In this document: positions 13,756-17,295 of the stretch, piece by piece
How the letters are laid out: each line of letters begins with the position of its first letter
Numbering within the stretch: position 1 is the stretch's first letter
DNA from: an uncultured Pseudomonadota bacterium
GTDB taxonomy: Bacteria; Bdellovibrionota_B; Oligoflexia; Oligoflexales; CAILAO01
Length of the DNA stretch: 17,295 nt
Reading direction: 5' to 3'
Assembly: GCA_903832105.1 (NCBI GenBank)
Contig: CAILAO010000969.1
Location: 1 to 17,295, forward strand
Position numbers and translations under genes: made by a program
Notes under the pieces: generated by a model
Databases searched by the model: none
Told to the model about the DNA's origin: nothing
Seen by the model: the letters and a program-made list of their open reading frames with translations, nothing else

Positions 13756-14481
13756 ATGCCGCAAGAATTCAAGAAGAAAAAATCATTGTTGTTAATACGC
13801 AATCTGATTGTAACGGAGGTCATATTCTATGGATTGTTTATGATTTTGGCGCTTTCTGCTGATTGGGCCCAGTTGTATCAAATGCATTTTGCCTTTTCCA
13901 GCTACATCTCGTTCACAGTCCTTGAATTTGTGGGGTTGGGTATCTTTCAGATTGTTCTGATTGCGGTCGTGGCCACGAGGTCTGTTTTTGAGGAACAAGA
14001 TATAAAGGAGATTTTAAATTCAAATGAACATGAAAAACTTGAATTCAAAACGACTTTGCGCTGGGATGTAAACCGGGAACGGGTTAATAAGGACCTTGAA
14101 CAGGGGGTCATGAAAACGATAACCGCTTTTTTGAATTCTGCCGGCGGGACGCTGGTTATAGGCGTGGATGATCAGCGCCAGGTTTATGGCCTAGAAGCAG
14201 ATATGACGTCTTTGGCGAAACAGAATCATGACGGTTTTGAGAACCATTTTAATAATTTATTCAGTTCGATGATTGGGCCAGAATTTCGTCAACGAGTTAA
14301 ACTCTCTTTCCATTATATCGGCGACAAAAGTGTGGGTCTGGTCAGTGTGGAACCGGCTCACCGGCCAGCCTATTTAAAAACAGAAAAAGGCGAGGATTTC
14401 TTTATCCGTACCGGCAATGCCACCACCCCGCTCAAAGTCAGCCAAGTTGACCCGTATATTTCCTCTCAGTGGCGCCGGTAA
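13756..14481 (+). CDS. Membrane-anchored Schlafen/AlbA_2 domain protein
   Basis: The 241-residue protein has two N-terminal membrane helices (about 10-32 and 44-72). A cytoplasmic AlbA_2 (Schlafen-type, putative nucleic-acid or nucleotide-binding) domain spans about 84-235. Diagnostic stretches are HEKLEFKTTLRWD (95-107), the core TITAFLNSAGGTLVIGVDD (120-138) and the late FFIRTGNATTPL. AlbA_2 domains usually occur in regulators or ATPases; the fusion to two membrane helices is unusual but seen elsewhere. TTGAAA-16-TACACT ends 6 nt before the ATG, so it is likely leaderless. Function is unknown. It is isolated from the defence cassette by 5 kb, and involvement in defence is not supported. Confidence 0.75.
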   Translation: MPQEFKKKKSLLLIRNLIVTEVIFYGLFMILALSADWAQLYQMHFAFSSYISFTVLEFVGLGIFQIVLIAVVATRSVFEEQDIKEILNSNEHEKLEFKTTLRWDVNRERVNKDLEQGVMKTITAFLNSAGGTLVIGVDDQRQVYGLEADMTSLAKQNHDGFENHFNNLFSSMIGPEFRQRVKLSFHYIGDKSVGLVSVEPAHRPAYLKTEKGEDFFIRTGNATTPLKVSQVDPYISSQWRR

Positions 14482-14486
14482 GCCCA

Positions 14487-14514
14487 TTGTTTTTACTCCA
14501 GTAAACGGTATAAT
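14487..14514 (+). promoter_or_regulatory. Promoter of the DUF1059 gene
   Basis: TTGTTT (14487-14492), a 16-nt spacer and TATAAT (14509-14514). It overlaps the 3' end region of the Schlafen-like gene and gives a short AT-rich leader before the ATG at 14546. Confidence 0.5.
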
Positions 14515-14545
14515 GAGTATAACTAAAGTATTAATAAATATTCAT

Positions 14546-14758
14546 ATGAAAAAAATGAAATGTTCGGATATGGGCGGACCGTGCGAAATGGAAATGACGG
14601 CTGATTCATGGGATGCCATGAAAGCGGAAGGAACGAAGCATCTTCAAGCTGTTCACCCGGAAATGGCGGAAGGTATGAAGAATCAGGCTCCGGAGGCGAT
14701 GGCTAAGTGGGATGCAGATAGCAAGGCTAAGTTTGATGCTTCGCCGGACGCTCAATAA
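14546..14758 (+). CDS. DUF1059 family small protein
   Basis: The 70-residue protein starts MKKMKCSDMGGPCEMEMTAD. This matches the DUF1059 pattern of a short protein with paired cysteines (C6 and C13) and a following histidine-containing helix (KHLQAVHPEM). Its function is unknown. The ATG at 14546 gives the family length; the frame extends upstream to 14417 but that part is antigenic to no family and overlaps the preceding gene. A strong bidirectional terminator follows. Confidence 0.8.
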   Translation: MKKMKCSDMGGPCEMEMTADSWDAMKAEGTKHLQAVHPEMAEGMKNQAPEAMAKWDADSKAKFDASPDAQ

Positions 14759-14761
14759 ATC

Positions 14762-14800
14762 AAATTAAAAGAGACCGCTAGAAGCGGTCTCTTTTAATTT
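14762..14800. terminator. Bidirectional terminator between convergent genes
   Basis: Eighteen bp pair perfectly (14762-14779 with 14783-14800) around an AGA loop. The stem is flanked by A- and T-rich tracts on both sides, so it can stop both the DUF1059 gene and the convergent membrane gene. Confidence 0.9.
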
Positions 14801-14807
14801 ATTAAAT

Positions 14808-15074
14808 CTACTTTACCGCATAACGGTTCCAGATAACACCTAATAACCAACCGAAAACATAGCCGATAACACCGGTGACGACAACCAAAAGTACGGCGTT
14901 CACTAGGCTAAATCCGGCAATAGTAATGAACGGCACAATCATGTGGAGATTTAAAATAGTGTCCATCATTGATTGGGCAACTCCAAGAAAAACTAAAACT
15001 GACCAAATGGCGTGGAACAATGCCAAGAAAATGCCTAACGCTAAACCGAGCGAGTGCGGGTGAATACGATTCAA
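14808..15074 (-). CDS. Small two-helix membrane protein
   Basis: The 88-residue protein has two strong hydrophobic segments (about 9-33 and 45-80). The second could split into two helices around GFSLVNAVLLVVVTGVIGYV. The start codon is TTG at 15074, supported by an ideal Shine-Dalgarno (GGAGGTGA) six bases upstream. This is unlike the leaderless genes nearby. TATACT on the minus strand at 15103-15098 is a good -10. It is a type of hypothetical protein common in small-genome candidate phyla; function unknown. Confidence 0.75.
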   Translation of the reverse strand: MNRIHPHSLGLALGIFLALFHAIWSVLVFLGVAQSMMDTILNLHMIVPFITIAGFSLVNAVLLVVVTGVIGYVFGWLLGVIWNRYAVK

Positions 15075-15109
15075 ATAAAATCACCTCCCATAGCCCTAGT
15101 ATACTCTGT

Positions 15110-15137
15110 TTGAAAAAAGAGCAAATCGTGATAAAGT
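15110..15137 (+). promoter_or_regulatory. tRNA-Asn promoter
   Basis: TTGAAA (15110-15115), a 16-nt spacer and TAAAGT (15132-15137) put the start of transcription a few bases before the tRNA 5' end. It lies back to back with the promoter of the small membrane protein on the other strand. Confidence 0.55.
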
Positions 15138-15155
15138 ATGAGGGTTAGCAACAAT

Positions 15156-15427
15156 TCCGCGGTAGCTCAATGGTAGAGCGGCGCCCTGTAAACGATAACT
15201 TGCAGCTCTCTGGCGAAAGCTAGGGATGAACTTTTCGGGATATCGGTGAAGCCCAAACGTAAAAACGCGGGTAATACCGAGGGAACCCCGCCTTGGCGGG
15301 GGCACCGTAGAGACTAGATACCGAAACACCTGTGGCGAAAGCTATGGTGAAGATATAGTCCATGCCATAACGAAAGCTATGGATTAGTGTAAGGCGATGG
15401 TTCCAGGTTCGAGTCCTGGCCGCGGAG
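15156..15427 (+). tRNA. tRNA-Asn(GUU), interrupted by a group I intron
   Basis: The exons are 15156-15189 and 15390-15427. The spliced RNA is 72 nt. It has acceptor stem TCCGCGG/CCGCGGA, D stem GCTC/GAGC, anticodon stem GCGCC/GGCGA (four pairs plus a G-A mismatch at the base), loop CTGTTAA, T stem CCAGG/CCTGG with TTCGAGT loop, and G73. The anticodon GTT is formed only by joining the exons, since the intron sits between its second and third bases. CCA is not encoded. The unspliced sequence would read GTA (Tyr), but the short variable loop and G73 fit Asn and not a bacterial tRNA-Tyr. Confidence 0.88.
15190..15389 (+). ncRNA. Group I self-splicing intron (IC3-like), 200 nt, no ORF
   Basis: The 5' exon ends in U and the intron ends in G, as required. 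P1 pairs CTGTAA (15186-15191) with TTGCAG (15200-15205), with a U-G wobble at the splice site. Conserved elements R (GTAGAGACTA, 15307-15316) and S (AAGATATAGTCC, 15350-15361) form P7. P2 (15207-15226), P8 (15327-15349) and P9 (15365-15382) all end in GAAA tetraloops, which fits the tertiary contacts of small IC3 introns such as the Azoarcus tRNA-Ile intron it resembles. P6a is a GC hairpin at 15286-15301. All core parts are present, so autocatalysis is likely. Confidence 0.92.
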
Positions 15428-15475
15428 CAGAGAAATATTCGCCAGTCAGGCGGTTTTTTGGTAGAATAGAAACAT

Positions 15476-15778
15476 ATGAAAATAGATCTTATGCCCAAAA
15501 CCCGTTTAGGTAAATGGTCTGTGTGGTTGAACGCTTTTTTCTTGATAGTAATTGCTGTCTCTATTGTCCTGGTCAATGTGCTTGGCCTGCTCTCTTATGG
15601 TGACCATTGGTGGGACGTAACTGTTCCAATTTTAGCCCTCATAACTATCACTGCTTTTATTTTAGGGATAATAGCCATAATAAAAAAAGAACGTTCTGCT
15701 CTTGTTTATATATCAGTCGCTATAGGTCTGCTGGCTATTCTTTTTATTCCTTTGCATAGTTTATTTATAAATGATTAA
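15476..15778 (+). CDS. Small membrane protein, three predicted helices
   Basis: The 100-residue protein has three hydrophobic segments (about 17-39, 49-69 and 76-96) after a short basic N-terminus. No family is recognised; similar proteins are frequent in Parcubacteria-like genomes. TAGAAT ends 8 nt before the ATG, suggesting a leaderless or nearly leaderless mRNA. A weak hairpin with a T6 tract (about 15440-15460) separates it from the tRNA gene. Confidence 0.7.
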   Translation: MKIDLMPKTRLGKWSVWLNAFFLIVIAVSIVLVNVLGLLSYGDHWWDVTVPILALITITAFILGIIAIIKKERSALVYISVAIGLLAILFIPLHSLFIND

Positions 15779-16047
15779 TATTGTCAATTAATTTGTTCTG
15801 ACTGTGGTTGTACGGATAGGTTCTGACATCAATGCGTCAAGGGAGCCAAATTATTCCCTATGGTTATAGATATTGAACTGACTTTGAACAGATTCAGATT
15901 TGGCAGAATCTCTGAAAATAAATTTCAATTTCTTTGCTTCAGATTTTCTAAATGGAATATTCCGAACAAATACTCGATTTCGTTTGAGATAAATTGGCGG
16001 GTTACAAAATAGTTTCTAACGTCGTTCACTAGGTGGAGCAAACATAC
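15779..16047. other. Intergenic stretch with no supported gene
   Basis: No long frame, RNA motif or strong hairpin is seen. On the minus strand a short frame of about 34 codons, starting at a GTG near 16030, gives a protein-like peptide (NDVRNYFVTRQFISNEIEYL). It could be a tiny gene downstream of the 70-residue ORF or a gene remnant. Confidence 0.4.
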
Positions 16048-16260
16048 CTATTGTTTCTCTTTGTAATCTACCCTTACCGTAAGACCGGTTTTAATACCAG
16101 ATAGTGCTGGTAATAGATGGTTTAGGACTTGTTCGGCAGTCATTCGAAAGACATTGCCACGGGCGGATACTTTTGCCCATCCTTTTTTGTCACGATAATA
16201 GCGTTCAGTGAAGTTTTTAGTGTTAATCAAAATTGTATAACTATCATTAGATAACTTCAT
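16048..16260 (-). CDS. Small hypothetical protein, 70 residues
   Basis: The translation (MKLSNDSYTILINTKNFTER, then basic and polar residues, ending TGLTVRVDYKEKQ) looks like a compact alpha/beta protein and is not recognised. On the minus strand TATAAT (16274-16269) ends 8 nt before the ATG, a leaderless arrangement seen elsewhere in this window, and supports expression. There is no membrane segment. Confidence 0.6.
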   Translation of the reverse strand: MKLSNDSYTILINTKNFTERYYRDKKGWAKVSARGNVFRMTAEQVLNHLLPALSGIKTGLTVRVDYKEKQ

Positions 16261-16338
16261 GTAGTTTAATTATAACATGTAGGTTCTGGTATCCGCCTTG
16301 GCTTAGCGAGACAGGTCAATGTGTGGCCGCGGAGAAAA

Positions 16339-17013
16339 TTAAGGGTTCACCACATAGGGCGGGAGTCCGTTCAATTCCTCGGCGGGAATAATGGCAACAT
16401 CTTTCCAGTGATAGCCATGAGCTATAAAGTCAGCTTCGGTAGGAATGGGTATGCGCAGACCATCCTCGGTCAACAGGTACACCATCGGGGAGTCCTCAGC
16501 TCGCGCGAGAGAAGCATCATATATCTCCACATACGCACCAACATTGGTCCACGCGAACATTTCTTCGGCCAGCGCGTGAGGCAGTCGGATGCAGCCATGA
16601 GAATACTTGGTGTCAATCGGCACGCCGGCCATTGTGAGCGGAATGTCGTGGAGGTAGTAACCCTTATTGGAAAAACGCAGACTCAAAGGCATGATGATGT
16701 TCCCGCCGGAGAAGTGCCGCTTGTCCTTGGATAAGATTCTAAATTTGCCTGTGGGTGTGGCCGTTCCGTCGTTGGGATTACCGGTTGCGGCGATTCTGGA
16801 CAACTTGTAAAGCATGCCAGACTGATACAGAGCAATAGAGTGGTTATGCAGATTTACCCGGATGAGCTGATTCTCTTCTCCGCCCCAGAAATTCAACATC
16901 AGACCCGAGAGATATCCATTCCATGAAACGTCCTGTGTCACAAAATACCCTGAGAACAAAGAAACAACTACTAGCGACACAATTCCTAAAGTCCATTTTA
17001 AAGAGGTTCTCAT
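16339..17013 (-). CDS. L,D-transpeptidase (YkuD family), membrane-anchored
   Basis: The protein has an N-terminal membrane anchor or signal helix (about 6-26) and a YkuD catalytic domain facing the cell wall. Key motifs are the strand KLSRIAATGNPNDGTATPTG and the active-site YSHGCIRLPHALAEEMF, with catalytic Cys in HGCIRL. Such enzymes form 3-3 cross-links in peptidoglycan or attach proteins to it. Two ATGs lie close together at 17019 and 17013. I chose 17013 (224 residues) because the AAGGA ribosome-binding site is 7 nt before it and only 1 nt before the upstream ATG. TATACT lies about 50 nt upstream on the same strand. Confidence 0.93.
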   Translation of the reverse strand: MRTSLKWTLGIVSLVVVSLFSGYFVTQDVSWNGYLSGLMLNFWGGEENQLIRVNLHNHSIALYQSGMLYKLSRIAATGNPNDGTATPTGKFRILSKDKRHFSGGNIIMPLSLRFSNKGYYLHDIPLTMAGVPIDTKYSHGCIRLPHALAEEMFAWTNVGAYVEIYDASLARAEDSPMVYLLTEDGLRIPIPTEADFIAHGYHWKDVAIIPAEELNGLPPYVVNP

Positions 17014-17070
17014 ACGCATATCCTTATAGTGATTAATTTAGTTTTCGTTTAACATCTATATAATAGTATA

Positions 17071-17180
17071 CATCACTGTCGGTTCATTCCCATATCATTG
17101 TACTACCCATCCAAGAAGACGAACTTGTTGCTATTTAATCGGCCAGCAGGAAGCCTGCTTCGGCCGGTTTTCTGTTTTTA
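17071..17180 (+). ncRNA. Possible small RNA with its own promoter and terminator
   Basis: A TATAAT (17059-17064) precedes an ORF-free stretch of about 110 nt. That stretch ends in a GC-rich hairpin followed by a T-rich tract at 17140-17178. Nothing between them reads as protein, and no known RNA family is recognised. The -35 is weak, so a spurious promoter is possible. Confidence 0.25.
17140..17178 (+). terminator. Rho-independent terminator
   Basis: CGGCC/GGCCG and AGCAGG/CCTGCT form a stem with a two-base bulge and an AAG loop, followed by a tract of GTTTTCTGTTTTT. No plus-strand gene lies just upstream. Confidence 0.75.
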
Positions 17181-17232
17181 ATAATCCAAAATCTATGATA
17201 AGATTGAGGTATAATAATTAAAAAACAACAGG

Positions 17233-17295
17233 ATGACAATGATAAAACGACATGGCGCGATAGGCAGTATGATGACCAGGAGAACCCATTCACAC
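17233..17295 (+). CDS. Partial CDS, 5' end only
   Basis: An open frame begins MTMIKRHGAIGSMMTRRTHS and runs off the window. A TATAAT lies about 20 nt upstream and AACAGG precedes the ATG. ATGs at 17233 and 17239 are in frame. It is too short to assign a function. Confidence 0.35.
   Translation, partial: MTMIKRHGAIGSMMTRRTHSH

Noticed and set aside
14417..14545. Longer 113-residue version of the DUF1059 protein
   Set aside because: The extra part overlaps the upstream gene and the promoter. The family-length protein starts at 14546.
15156..15230. Uninterrupted tRNA with anticodon GTA (Tyr)
   Set aside because: The 3' half does not follow directly. Bacterial tRNA-Tyr needs a long variable arm, and the spliced exons give a good tRNA-Asn.
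15220..15576. Minus-strand ORF across the tRNA/intron
   Set aside because: It lies antisense to a well-supported tRNA and group I intron and has no recognisable domain.
1..17295. CRISPR array, integrase or transposase gene
   Set aside because: No regularly spaced direct repeats and no DDE, serine or tyrosine recombinase motifs were seen in any convincing reading frame.

Overview
The window looks like a contig end from a small-genome bacterium of the Candidate Phyla Radiation (Patescibacteria, probably Parcubacteria-like). This is inferred from gene content and style, not from a marker phylogeny. The pointers are a dnaG-rpoD pair with a lysine-rich sigma N-terminus, many tiny membrane proteins, few Shine-Dalgarno sites, several -10 boxes placed 6-8 nt before the ATG (leaderless mRNAs), and a small group I intron inside a tRNA gene.

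Region 1 (1-8048) is a defence cassette enclosed by two long inverted repeats. The outer 112 nt of the arms appear identical. Inside are two systems. The first is a type IIS restriction-modification system of the Alw26I/Eco31I/Esp3I kind: controller protein, HNH endonuclease, adenine methyltransferase, and a circularly permuted cytosine-C5 methyltransferase. The second is a four-gene CBASS-like operon: a GIY-YIG mini-nuclease, a membrane-anchored candidate effector, a CD-NTase, and an E2-like protein with a C-terminal SEC-C-like zinc knuckle. A LexA-type repressor with an intact autocleavage site and Ser/Lys dyad lies between them. It is divergent from the CBASS operon and is the first gene of the methyltransferase operon. 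The likely logic is that DNA damage or infection triggers repressor self-cleavage and induces the nucleotide-signalling system, while modification and restriction give constant protection. No transposase or recombinase gene is visible.

Region 2 (8049-10039) holds a second, smaller inverted repeat, a P-loop kinase-like gene, and a GC-rich patch. The patch carries a 56-residue single-TM protein on the plus strand and a protein-like reading frame on the minus strand that lacks a convincing start. It ends in two perfect hairpins.

Region 3 (10040-17295) is chromosomal housekeeping: dnaG and rpoD overlapping by 101 nt, a VTT/DedA-like membrane protein, a membrane-anchored Schlafen/AlbA_2 protein, a DUF1059 protein, several small membrane or hypothetical proteins, tRNA-Asn(GUU) split in its anticodon by a 200-nt group I intron, a YkuD L,D-transpeptidase, and the start of one further gene.
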